Assembly (NCBI GenBank): GCA_023404095.1
Contig: JAEYDD010000001.1
Coordinates: 1 to 6,897, forward strand
Direction: 5' to 3'
Source of the DNA: Pseudomonadota bacterium
GTDB taxonomy: Bacteria; Pseudomonadota; Alphaproteobacteria; Rhizobiales; Rhizobiaceae
Length of the DNA: 6,897 nucleotides
The position numbers and the translations under genes were made by a program. This document shows, in pieces, positions 1-5,472 of this stretch. How positions within the stretch are numbered: the stretch's first letter is position 1; each line of letters starts with the position of its first letter. A model generated the notes under the pieces. The model did not search any database. It was not told the origin of the DNA and was given only the letters and a program-made list of their open reading frames with translations.

Positions 1-52
1 GGCGTATTTGGTCGAAACCTATTTTCTGTTCAAAGTTCTGCGGATATATCAT
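1..52 (-). CDS. mutS2: Endonuclease MutS2 (N-terminal fragment, runs off the window)
   Basis: Reading the minus strand from the ATG at 52-50 gives 17 codons, MIYPQNFEQKIGFDQIR, open to the window edge. This matches, from memory, the start of Bacteroidales MutS2 proteins, whose first helix has an NFEQKIGFD-like sequence. MutS2 is a MutS-related ATPase with a C-terminal Smr nuclease domain. It is linked to suppression of homologous recombination and, in some bacteria, to rescue of collided ribosomes. Only the extreme N-terminus is visible, so no catalytic motif can be checked. A TAnnTTTG box lies immediately upstream. The gene is divergent from the tRNA-Ser gene and is taken as host chromosome flanking the element. 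The identification rests on 17 residues. Confidence 0.7.
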   Translation of the reverse strand, partial: MIYPQNFEQKIGFDQIR

Positions 53-56
53 GGTG

Positions 57-64
57 CAAAAGTA
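57..64 (-). promoter_or_regulatory. -7 box of the mutS2-like gene
   Basis: The minus strand reads TACTTTTG here, a full match to the Bacteroides -7 consensus TAnnTTTG. No good TTTG -33 box is found 19 bases upstream. The box ends only 4 bases before the ATG, so transcription would start at or very near the start codon and the mRNA would have almost no leader. Confidence 0.5.
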
Positions 65-94
65 CTATTAATTCATGAAAAAAGAGAAAGGAAG

Positions 95-125
95 TTTGCA
101 GAATTAAAAATGATTTGTACCTTTG
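95..125 (+). promoter_or_regulatory. Promoter of tRNA-Ser
   Basis: TTTG at 95-98 and TACCTTTG at 118-125 are separated by exactly 19 bases, a perfect match to the Bacteroidota housekeeping promoter pattern TTTG-N19-TAnnTTTG. It lies about 44 bases upstream of the mature tRNA, leaving a short 5' leader for RNase P to remove. It points away from the mutS2 promoter. Confidence 0.75.
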
Positions 126-168
126 CATCGCTTTAAGAAAAAAGCACTTCCCGAAAAGGAAGTTTTTA

Positions 169-253
169 GGAGAGGTGGCAGAGTGGTCGATTGCGGCGGT
201 CTTGAAAACCGTTGTACTGCGAGGTACCGGGGGTTCGAATCCCTCCCTCTCCG
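169..253 (+). tRNA. tRNA-Ser (anticodon UGA)
   Basis: The acceptor stem GGAGAGG (169-175) pairs with CCTCTCC (246-252), followed by discriminator G253. The anticodon loop CTTGAAA carries TGA, which reads UCA serine codons. The T arm has GGGGG (229-233), loop TTCGAAT (234-240) and CCCTC (241-245) with one G-U pair. The extra bases between the anticodon and T arms are consistent with a class II (long variable arm) serine tRNA. The length is 85 bases and the 3' CCA is not encoded, as is common in this phylum. The gene has its own consensus promoter. Its 3' end faces the integrase gene, the usual geometry when a tRNA gene serves as an integration target. Confidence 0.95.
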
Positions 254-289
254 CTGAACACTAAAGACAAATGGTGGAAAAGCTAAGAC

Positions 290-326
290 AAGTCCCGTAA
301 AATCAAGGTTTTACGGGACTTTTTTC
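290..326 (+). terminator. Strong rho-independent terminator
   Basis: A 13-bp perfect stem is formed by 290-302 (AAGTCCCGTAAAA) and 309-321, with a six-base loop at 303-308. A run of T (320-325) follows on the + strand. It lies 37 bases after tRNA-Ser and would end its transcript. The stem has A-rich and T-rich ends, so it may work in both directions. If it is the native tRNA terminator, the chromosome extends at least this far and the element junction lies to its right. Confidence 0.85.
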
Positions 327-387
327 GTTTTGTCGACAGACAAGAAAAGGACAAGAAAATGCCCCGTTTGGACAAAGTAGTGTTACT

Positions 388-430
388 AAATCGTTACTGA
401 AAATTGAGCGAAATAAAATAGTAACGATTT
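388..430. repeat. 11-bp perfect inverted repeat upstream of int
   Basis: AAATCGTTACT (388-398) and AGTAACGATTT (420-430) are exact reverse complements separated by 21 bases, so the centres of the two arms are about three helical turns apart. No T-run follows, which argues against a terminator. A protein-binding site for the integrase or a regulator fits better. Confidence 0.6.
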
Positions 431-469
431 TAATGCTAAGTTGCTGATTTGTCGCTCGTTGTCTCTTAG

Positions 470-540
470 ATGTCCGTTCATAAACTAATTGTTAATCGTT
501 CCTTTGCAATGGGAAGTTATAACCCCATTGTTACGGACAT
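470..540. repeat. Nested inverted repeats directly upstream of int
   Basis: The outer arms ATGTCCGT (470-477) and ACGGACAT (533-540) enclose the inner arms CAATGGG (507-513) and CCCATTG (524-530). The structure ends 14 bases before the integrase start codon and covers the probable promoter, so it could control int expression or fold in the mRNA leader. Confidence 0.6.
498..507 (+). other. GTTCCTTTGC: candidate IntDOT-type core site, also a possible -7 region
   Basis: The ten bases match GTTnnTTTGC, the core sequence I recall for CTnDOT-family attachment sites. They lie 48 bases upstream of a recombinase that has the IntDOT-like active-site layout. Part of the site (TTCCTTTG, 499-506) also resembles a -7 box (TAnnTTTG), but the expected -33 position (476-479) is poor. 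It could therefore be the recombination core, the int promoter, both, or chance. Confidence 0.35.
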
Positions 541-554
541 AAAAAACAAAGTAT

Positions 555-1787
555 ATGAGCAAAAGTACATTTAAGATTCTCTTCTACATTAGAAAGAATC
601 AAGTAAACAAGGATGGAACAGTCTGTATTATGGTCAGACTGACGGTAAGTGGTGATGTCACACAATTCAGTTCAAAATTGAATGTGGATCCAAAGGCATG
701 GGACGTGAGACTGGGAAAAGTGGCTGGCAATTCTGTAAAAGCACGTCAATTAAATGATTTGTTGGAAGATATACGTACCTCTCTAAAAAATCACTATCGT
801 GATATTGAAGTACATGAGTCGTTTGTTACAGCGGAGAAAGTGAGAAATGCGTTCTTGGGTTTTACTGCCAAGCAACGGACTCTTTTGGAACTATTTAAGA
901 AGCATAATGAGGATGCACAAAAGCTGGTAGGTATCAGTAAAACGCCTGCAATTATGGCGAAGTATGACCGATGCTATAGAAGGATAGAAGAATTTATGAA
1001 AGCAAAGTATAATATCACGGATATTGCTTTGAAGGAAATCAATCATATGTTCATTACAGATTTTGAAACGTATCTGCGTACCGTCAGTTTATGTAATGAG
1101 AATACAACCGCGAAATTTATGCAGACTTTCCGAATGATTGTTATTATGGCAAAGAATAACGGCTGGATTTATACTGATCCGTTCATGAATTATAAGATTC
1201 GATTGAAACGGGTGGATAGAGGCTATCTGACCGAACAGGAGATACAGAAAATATTGAAGAAAAAGTTCCCAACGAAACGTTTGGAACAGGTGCGGGATGT
1301 ATTTATTTTTTCTTGTTTTACTGGGCTCAGTTACATTGATATAAAGACGCTGAAAGCAAGTGAAATCTGTACCTCGTTTGATGGTAAGCTATGGATTATG
1401 AGGCATCGCCAAAAAACAGATACCCCGGTGAATGTTCCACTTCTGAAAATTCCATTGGCTATACTGAAGAAGTATGATGGACAATTACCTAAAGGTGAAT
1501 TATTGCCCGTATTAAGCAATCAAAAGTTAAATTCTTATCTGAAAGAGATTGCTGATTTGTGCGGAATTAATAAAAATATTACTTTTCACCTCGCAAGACA
1601 TACATTTTCAACGACTGTCACGCTTGCTAAAGGTGTTCCCATTGAAACAGTCAGCAAAATGTTAGGACATACGAATATAGAAACGACACAGATTTATGCC
1701 CGCATCACGAATGATAAGATACGTAATGATATGCAGCAATTATCTGGAAAATTAGATGAATTCGAATCAATAGCGTTAAACTCATAA
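555..1787 (+). CDS. IntDOT-like tyrosine recombinase (site-specific integrase)
   Basis: This 410-residue protein would catalyse integration and excision of the element. Residues 1-90 resemble the N-terminal arm-binding domain of Bacteroidota integrases (STFKILFYIRKN...), and about 105-210 the SAM-like core-binding domain. The catalytic domain follows, with candidate Lys287, H345-x-x-R348, the GH of LGHTNIETT (His372) and nucleophile Tyr381 in TTQIYARI. At the usual first catalytic Arg, motif FTGLSYIDI, there is Ser259. IntDOT of CTnDOT is described as lacking that Arg in the same way, and an Arg is present at 285 on the neighbouring strand. The length matches IntDOT, about 411 residues. The ATG at 555 starts a clean N-terminus. 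The gene ends in four consecutive in-frame stop codons (1785-1796). It lies beside tRNA-Ser and reads away from it. Confidence 0.92.
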   Translation: MSKSTFKILFYIRKNQVNKDGTVCIMVRLTVSGDVTQFSSKLNVDPKAWDVRLGKVAGNSVKARQLNDLLEDIRTSLKNHYRDIEVHESFVTAEKVRNAFLGFTAKQRTLLELFKKHNEDAQKLVGISKTPAIMAKYDRCYRRIEEFMKAKYNITDIALKEINHMFITDFETYLRTVSLCNENTTAKFMQTFRMIVIMAKNNGWIYTDPFMNYKIRLKRVDRGYLTEQEIQKILKKKFPTKRLEQVRDVFIFSCFTGLSYIDIKTLKASEICTSFDGKLWIMRHRQKTDTPVNVPLLKIPLAILKKYDGQLPKGELLPVLSNQKLNSYLKEIADLCGINKNITFHLARHTFSTTVTLAKGVPIETVSKMLGHTNIETTQIYARITNDKIRNDMQQLSGKLDEFESIALNS

Positions 1788-1806
1788 TGATAATAGAATA
1801 TAGAGT

Positions 1807-2208
1807 ATGGACGAAGGAAAAGTAATTATAGAAGCAAAGGATTCCGGCGGTGTTCGTATTGCTCTCAGACCTGCGGAGGATGGGAGCATCTGGATGAATA
1901 TACGGGAGATCGCCGATATATTCAATGTTGGCGGAGCATCTGTTGAACGACAAATCAAAAAGATTTTTGCTGAAGGTGAATTACATGAGTATGCGGTGAG
2001 AAAAGATATGCCGATAGAATATGCTCCCGGTAAGCATGGATGGTTGGATTATTATAATCTTAATATGATTATTATGCTTGCTTTCCGTATGAAGAGTGCG
2101 TTTTGCGCCATGTTCAGGGAATGGATTACGGAACAACTTGTACGAAGGGTCAGTGAACAACAAATCCCTATTGTACTGCAAATAAGTAAAAAGCAAAGTG
2201 TAAACTAA
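1807..2208 (+). CDS. RhuM N-terminal-like DNA-binding protein
   Basis: This is a 133-residue protein. Residues 28-60 (IWMNIREIADIFNVGGASVERQIKKIF) look like a helix-turn-helix of the kind that opens RhuM/KilA-related proteins. The following segments EGELHEYAV and GWLDYYNLNMIIMLAFRMKSAF...FREWITEQL resemble the conserved YYNLDVII...GYR.NS...FR.WA part of RhuM. Family members I know are roughly 330 residues, so this is only the N-terminal third with a short Ser/Gln/Lys-rich end. Its 19-base distance from int suggests cotranscription, and a terminator follows. It may regulate int or be a remnant of a longer gene. No downstream continuation of the family is visible in the remaining sequence before the terminator. 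The role is unproven. Confidence 0.65.
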   Translation: MDEGKVIIEAKDSGGVRIALRPAEDGSIWMNIREIADIFNVGGASVERQIKKIFAEGELHEYAVRKDMPIEYAPGKHGWLDYYNLNMIIMLAFRMKSAFCAMFREWITEQLVRRVSEQQIPIVLQISKKQSVN

Positions 2209-2226
2209 TAGACTTTCATAAAATTG

Positions 2227-2270
2227 AACGGCTTTTCCTGCTTTTATAGGTGGGAGAAAGCCGTTTCTTT
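2227..2270 (+). terminator. Terminator of the int/RhuM-like unit
   Basis: AACGGCTTT (2227-2235) pairs perfectly with AAAGCCGTT (2257-2265), and weaker pairing continues inside. A T-rich stretch (TTTCTTTGTTT) follows. It begins 18 bases after the stop codon of the RhuM-like gene. Confidence 0.75.
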
Positions 2271-2331
2271 GTTTATAATCGGTGCGTTTACTCCTTTGTG
2301 GTAAAAGAAGCTAAAAGAATAATGAATGATG

Positions 2332-2362
2332 TTTCCCTTCGGATGTCAAGATGGTATATTTG
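2332..2362 (+). promoter_or_regulatory. Promoter of the phosphoribosyltransferase gene
   Basis: TTTC at 2332-2335 (three of four matches to the -33 TTTG) and TATATTTG at 2355-2362 (exact -7 match) are spaced by 19 bases. The box lies 30 bases before the ATG at 2393. With the preceding terminator, this indicates an independent transcription unit. Confidence 0.65.
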
Positions 2363-2392
2363 CATAAAATATTGAAATAGAATATAGTGCTT

Positions 2393-3346
2393 ATGGTTGA
2401 AGACTTTAATATGCTTTTTGAATATGATTCTGGCTATGTAGTAGATGGGTATAAAGTTCCAATGGGCTATGAGTTGGGAAGTTGTGAGGAATTTTTCTAT
2501 CTGCACCGACAACCACAGGGTGAATTTGTAATTGTACTGAAAGAAGGAGGTCTTTTCTATTTCTTATCTGATAGCTTTAGCGACTTTACGGGACTTTGTA
2601 AGGATTATGACTGGTATGTCATTTCGCATCAGTCGTTCAATACACAACTTGAAATAGGCATTGGGCTGATGAATACCGGAGGGGCGGTTGGTTGGATCGG
2701 GCGGGCGGAATCTTCGGAAAGATTGAGTATGTATAAGGATATATTGGTTTTCTCTTATGATTGTGGAGTGGAAACAGAGTTTTATCCTTATGATACAGCT
2801 TTCACCGGAAGTTGTGAGATTGACGGGAGTACTTGCCACTATGTGCATGATTATTATCCTACACGTATCCAAAAAATAGATGTACATCAAAAGCGTATCA
2901 GTAATTTGATTTTCCGATTCAAAGAGGGAGGACATTGCGGGATGCTGGTGGCTAAGATTGTATCTCTCTGCATGAAGAATATTTCTTATTATAATTCTCC
3001 TGAAAAGACGATACTAATTCCTATTCCTGCTTCTACAAGGGAACGGCAACGGAAAAGATTTCCTGTTCTCTGCTATCATTTATCGAAGTGGTTGAATGTG
3101 CGTGATGGCTTCCAGACCATCTGGATTGAAGAGGAACGGGAGCAGATGAAAGGTACTTCGCATAAGGATGTGGTGTCTAATCTGAGTATCAAAAGGAGAG
3201 ATATAAATGGGATGCACGTAATATTATTCGATGATATATTAACCACCGGACAGAGTTTTAAACAGTTGAAGCGAAGAATGATAGACTTGGGCGCTAAGTC
3301 TGTGACCGGGATATTTCTTGGAAAAACAGTTTGGCTAAATGATTGA
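2393..3346 (+). CDS. ComF-like phosphoribosyltransferase with an unrecognised N-terminal half
   Basis: The protein has 317 residues from the ATG at 2393; a GTG at 2387 would add Met-Leu, but the ATG is the more natural start. The C-terminal half (about residues 155-315) has the phosphoribosyltransferase (type I) signature VILFDDILTTGQSF at about 276-289, the hydrophobic-DD-hydrophobic-x-TTG loop that binds 5-phosphoribosyl pyrophosphate. An upstream IPIPASTRERQRKRF segment is comparable to that of ComF-type enzymes. ComF proteins usually carry an N-terminal cysteine zinc finger and are about 200-240 residues. Here no CxxC pairs are seen and the first 150 residues are a different acidic, aromatic-rich region I do not recognise. 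The substrate is unknown. It has its own promoter, and the next gene starts 98 bases later. Confidence 0.75.
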   Translation: MVEDFNMLFEYDSGYVVDGYKVPMGYELGSCEEFFYLHRQPQGEFVIVLKEGGLFYFLSDSFSDFTGLCKDYDWYVISHQSFNTQLEIGIGLMNTGGAVGWIGRAESSERLSMYKDILVFSYDCGVETEFYPYDTAFTGSCEIDGSTCHYVHDYYPTRIQKIDVHQKRISNLIFRFKEGGHCGMLVAKIVSLCMKNISYYNSPEKTILIPIPASTRERQRKRFPVLCYHLSKWLNVRDGFQTIWIEEEREQMKGTSHKDVVSNLSIKRRDINGMHVILFDDILTTGQSFKQLKRRMIDLGAKSVTGIFLGKTVWLND

Positions 3347-3444
3347 GAATCTGTTTTGGCTTTTATGTTTTCCGATGCAGAGAAATGAGTTTTAAATAAT
3401 GTAGTTGCTGAATATAGATGAAATATTATTTGTAATTTTTAGTT

Positions 3445-3957
3445 ATGGAAGTAAAGAGTGATATTATGAAAATAAAGGAAGAACCGTTGGTAGATAAGGA
3501 ATATCTACTTGAAAAATTCCCGGGAAAGGGTGGGTGGACTTACGCTCTGATCCCTAAAATTTTACAGGATAAACACTCACATTTTGGTTGGGTAATCGTA
3601 AACGGCAGTATTGACGGTTATGAAATCAAGAAGTTCCATTTAATGCCGTCGGGTAACGGGCAACTGCTTCTTTCCGTGAAAGCGGAAATACGGAAAAAGA
3701 TAAAGAAACAAGCGGGAGATTATGTTCATGTCATTTTATATCCGGACAATGAACCACTGGAAATTCCTGAGGAACTGCTTTTATGCCTACAAGAAGATCA
3801 GGATGCACAACAATTCTTTCATTCATTGAACGAAAACGAACAACACAATTATGTCAAGTGGATTTATTCCGCCAAGACAGATGAAACAAGGGTAGAAAGA
3901 ATAGCTAAAACTCTTGTCAGACTATCTAAGCATCAAAAAAACAAAAACAATCAATAA
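3445..3957 (+). CDS. DUF1905 / YdeI-OmdA family protein
   Basis: This is a 170-residue, lysine-rich soluble protein without a signal peptide or membrane segment. Residues about 18-103 (GGWTYALIPKILQ...FGWVIVNGSIDGYEIKKFHLMPSGNGQLLLSVKAEIRKKI...GDYVHVILYPDN) resemble the DUF1905 beta-barrel domain. Residues about 105-165 (EIPEELLLCLQEDQDAQQFFHSLNENEQHNYVKWIYSAKTDETRVERIAKTLVRL) fit the YdeI/OmpD-associated 'bacteriocin-protection' domain. The two are known together in many bacteria, and their biochemical role is poorly defined. A second ATG at 3466 is a possible start. It could be cotranscribed with the phosphoribosyltransferase gene, as no terminator or clear promoter was seen in the 98-base gap. 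It converges with the GIY-YIG gene. Confidence 0.75.
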   Translation: MEVKSDIMKIKEEPLVDKEYLLEKFPGKGGWTYALIPKILQDKHSHFGWVIVNGSIDGYEIKKFHLMPSGNGQLLLSVKAEIRKKIKKQAGDYVHVILYPDNEPLEIPEELLLCLQEDQDAQQFFHSLNENEQHNYVKWIYSAKTDETRVERIAKTLVRLSKHQKNKNNQ

Positions 3958-4071
3958 GACATTTTTTCTTTCACTAACCAATGGGGCGTTTGGAGTTAAT
4001 CAGTATGCCTGTATTTTAGTAAATTCATAAGAAATGGCAGTTGGAAAATACGAAATGTTTATCTGTAAAAA

Positions 4072-5259
4072 CTATTCTTTTGAGTTGTTTGTCTTTCGTG
4101 ATTTCTTACGTTCATATTTTAGATGATTCATTTCTTTTTGCGTATATCTGATGTATTTACATTCGTCAATTTTATATCTTTCAAAAACTTTCTTCAAGTG
4201 AAGTTTCTCATCTACGATAGAGAATCTACCACCTCTAACCTTCTCTGCTCCGTACTCGTTGAAGTATTTCTCAACAATAGGGTCAAGTTCCTCAATAATC
4301 TCCAAATGATCTTTAGGACAAATTACGGGAATAATTTCCAATAGCTTAACAGGAGTGTGGAGTTTGCACCATTCGCAATATTTACCTTTCTCATATTTCT
4401 GCATAAGTGCTGTCAAATTACTACTGTAGCTTACATGGTAATAACCATCCTCTAATGCCAGCACATAAACAACCATAATGCGCTCGTTATCATTAAGTGG
4501 CAAATCATAATCTATCTCAGGATTATTTTTCTCATAATCTTCTAAGAGTTTGCTGTAATTACTAAAGTTAGTGACATTCACACCTTTCCCTTTTTTCTGT
4601 AAGAATGATTGTATAGCTCCTAAATGCTGTTCCGGCTCCAATAAATTAAAACTCCCTCCACGGACATTCTCATACCCGTATTCAGCACCGCATTGAAGCA
4701 CCCACTCATTAACCATATTCATATCAGGAATACCATTTTCAAATACTGCTTCCTGATATTTCAATAACCGTATGGGTTTATTGATGTAAGTCCAATTTGA
4801 AGCAGTACCTTTTTCCTGTCTTTTAAGGGCGGATTTCAAGGAACGGGAGTAGCCGACATAATATTTGTTATTTTCCAATTCAAGAAGATATATGTAATAC
4901 TCTCTTTTACTAAATGAAATATCCTTAATATCTATATCTAAAAAATATCCGCAATGTTGTAGGTACTTTATGGTTTCGATTTCACCCACATTACACCAAT
5001 AGCCACCTCTGACCATTTGCCAGCCTTTGGCTTTCATCATTTTTATAGTTTGGTGGTTTTCCCAACGGTCCTCTTCTTCGAGAGAAGAAACGAGAAAAGA
5101 TTCTTTTTCAATTACACTAACAGGGGGGTGTAATTTAGTCCATACAGCTCCTTTATCGCTAAAGTGTTCATTAAATCTTCTGTCAGGATCAATGGTCTTT
5201 CCTACATAATAATAACCATCTTTCAGTGCTAACGTATAGATATATATCTGATAAGTCAT
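4072..5259 (-). CDS. Triple-repeat GIY-YIG-like protein
   Basis: This 395-residue protein is built of three copies of a GIY-YIG-like unit, each ending in VRGG. Unit 1 is at about 5-86 (YIYTLALKDGYYYVGKT...RRFNEH, VRGG 83-86), unit 2 at 121-202 (YYIYLLELENNKYYVGYS, VRGG 199-202) and unit 3 at 263-344 (VYVLALEDGYYHVSYS, VRGG 341-344). GIY-YIG domains are metal-dependent nuclease folds found in UvrC, homing endonucleases and some restriction enzymes. Unit 1 keeps YVGKT, Arg27/28, His32 and a Glu cluster (61-63) that could be catalytic. Unit 2 loses the Lys-Thr and the downstream Arg/His pattern, and unit 3 also loses the Gly (HVSYS). The C-terminal 30 residues are Lys/Arg-rich. The gene is strongly AT-rich, has its own promoter and reads against its neighbours. 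The target is unknown. Confidence 0.8.
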   Translation of the reverse strand: MTYQIYIYTLALKDGYYYVGKTIDPDRRFNEHFSDKGAVWTKLHPPVSVIEKESFLVSSLEEEDRWENHQTIKMMKAKGWQMVRGGYWCNVGEIETIKYLQHCGYFLDIDIKDISFSKREYYIYLLELENNKYYVGYSRSLKSALKRQEKGTASNWTYINKPIRLLKYQEAVFENGIPDMNMVNEWVLQCGAEYGYENVRGGSFNLLEPEQHLGAIQSFLQKKGKGVNVTNFSNYSKLLEDYEKNNPEIDYDLPLNDNERIMVVYVLALEDGYYHVSYSSNLTALMQKYEKGKYCEWCKLHTPVKLLEIIPVICPKDHLEIIEELDPIVEKYFNEYGAEKVRGGRFSIVDEKLHLKKVFERYKIDECKYIRYTQKEMNHLKYERKKSRKTNNSKE

Positions 5260-5316
5260 TGCTTTTCAATGCGTTTATTGGTTTTATGTACATTGCCTCT
5301 CTCGTGAACGGGGGTG

Positions 5317-5343
5317 TATATTTGCACATCCAGCGCAAATATA
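5317..5343. repeat. 9-bp inverted repeat formed by two facing -7 boxes
   Basis: TATATTTGC (5317-5325) and GCAAATATA (5335-5343) are exact reverse complements with a nine-base spacer. Each arm contains a consensus TAnnTTTG box pointing toward the other. The right arm reads leftward into the GIY-YIG gene. The left arm reads rightward toward the excision genes but has no good -33. Confidence 0.6.
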
Positions 5344-5366
5344 AGCAAAGAATTAATGTGACCTAA
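5336..5366 (-). promoter_or_regulatory. Promoter of the triple GIY-YIG gene
   Basis: On the minus strand TATATTTG (5343-5336) is an exact -7 match, and TTAG (5366-5363), 19 bases upstream, matches three of the four -33 bases. The leader to the ATG at 5259 is about 70 bases. Confidence 0.6.
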
Positions 5367-5428
5367 TGATTTGGCATTACAGATTTTTATTATAACTCTG
5401 ATATAGCTTAAATTCCAGAGAAATCTTA

Positions 5429-5450
5429 CATAGGTAGTTACCTACCTGTG
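5429..5450. promoter_or_regulatory. Operator-like palindrome upstream of the excision genes
   Basis: AGGTA-GT-TACCT (5432-5443) is a perfect palindrome with a two-base centre. An alternative, larger stem pairs 5429-5437 with 5442-5450 with a single G-T mismatch. It lies about 55-75 bases before the first HTH gene, just upstream of where a -33 box would be. CTnDOT's excision promoter is known to need the activator RteC, which binds an inverted repeat upstream of xis2c. An equivalent role is inferred from position only. Confidence 0.5.
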
Positions 5451-5472
5451 GATTCTCCCTCTTTTATCTTTT

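Larger units (their letters stand above)
254..554. other. Non-coding control region between tRNA-Ser and the integrase gene
   Basis: I see no credible gene in this 301-base stretch. It holds a strong intrinsic terminator (290-325), five GACAA repeats (266, 287, 339, 350, 371), a 10-bp direct repeat GACAAGAAAA (339-348 and 350-359), an 11-bp inverted repeat (388-398/420-430), a nested pair of inverted repeats (470-540) and a GTTCCTTTGC core-like site (498-507). This density of short repeats next to a tyrosine recombinase gene is what an attachment region with arm-type and core-type binding sites looks like. The function is inferred. Confidence 0.6.

Noticed and set aside
117..126. GTACCTTTGC matches a CTnDOT-type core sequence and could be an attachment site.
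   Set aside because: It is fully explained as the -7 box of tRNA-Ser with exact 19-base spacing to a TTTG. It also lies on the chromosomal side of the tRNA gene, so using it would place the tRNA inside the element.
271..300. Nine-codon ORF (MVEKLRQVP) ending inside the terminator stem, suggestive of a leader peptide.
   Set aside because: There is no promoter of its own, no ribosome site and no repeated regulatory codons. It follows a tRNA gene, so it is most likely chance.
2564..2935. 123-codon minus-strand open frame inside the phosphoribosyltransferase gene.
   Set aside because: It is wholly contained in a gene with a recognisable PRPP motif and promoter, and its own translation has no recognisable pattern.
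3961..4071. Possible bidirectional terminator between the converging DUF1905 and GIY-YIG genes.
   Set aside because: Only a weak stem with a two-base bulge (TAACCAA/TTGGAGTTA) is visible and it lacks a T-run. No terminator could be supported.
5381..5426. AGATTT/AAATCT and CTCTG/CAGAG arms suggesting a stem-loop upstream of the xis genes.
   Set aside because: The arms are short and asymmetric (nine unpaired bases on one side only), as expected by chance in AT-rich sequence.
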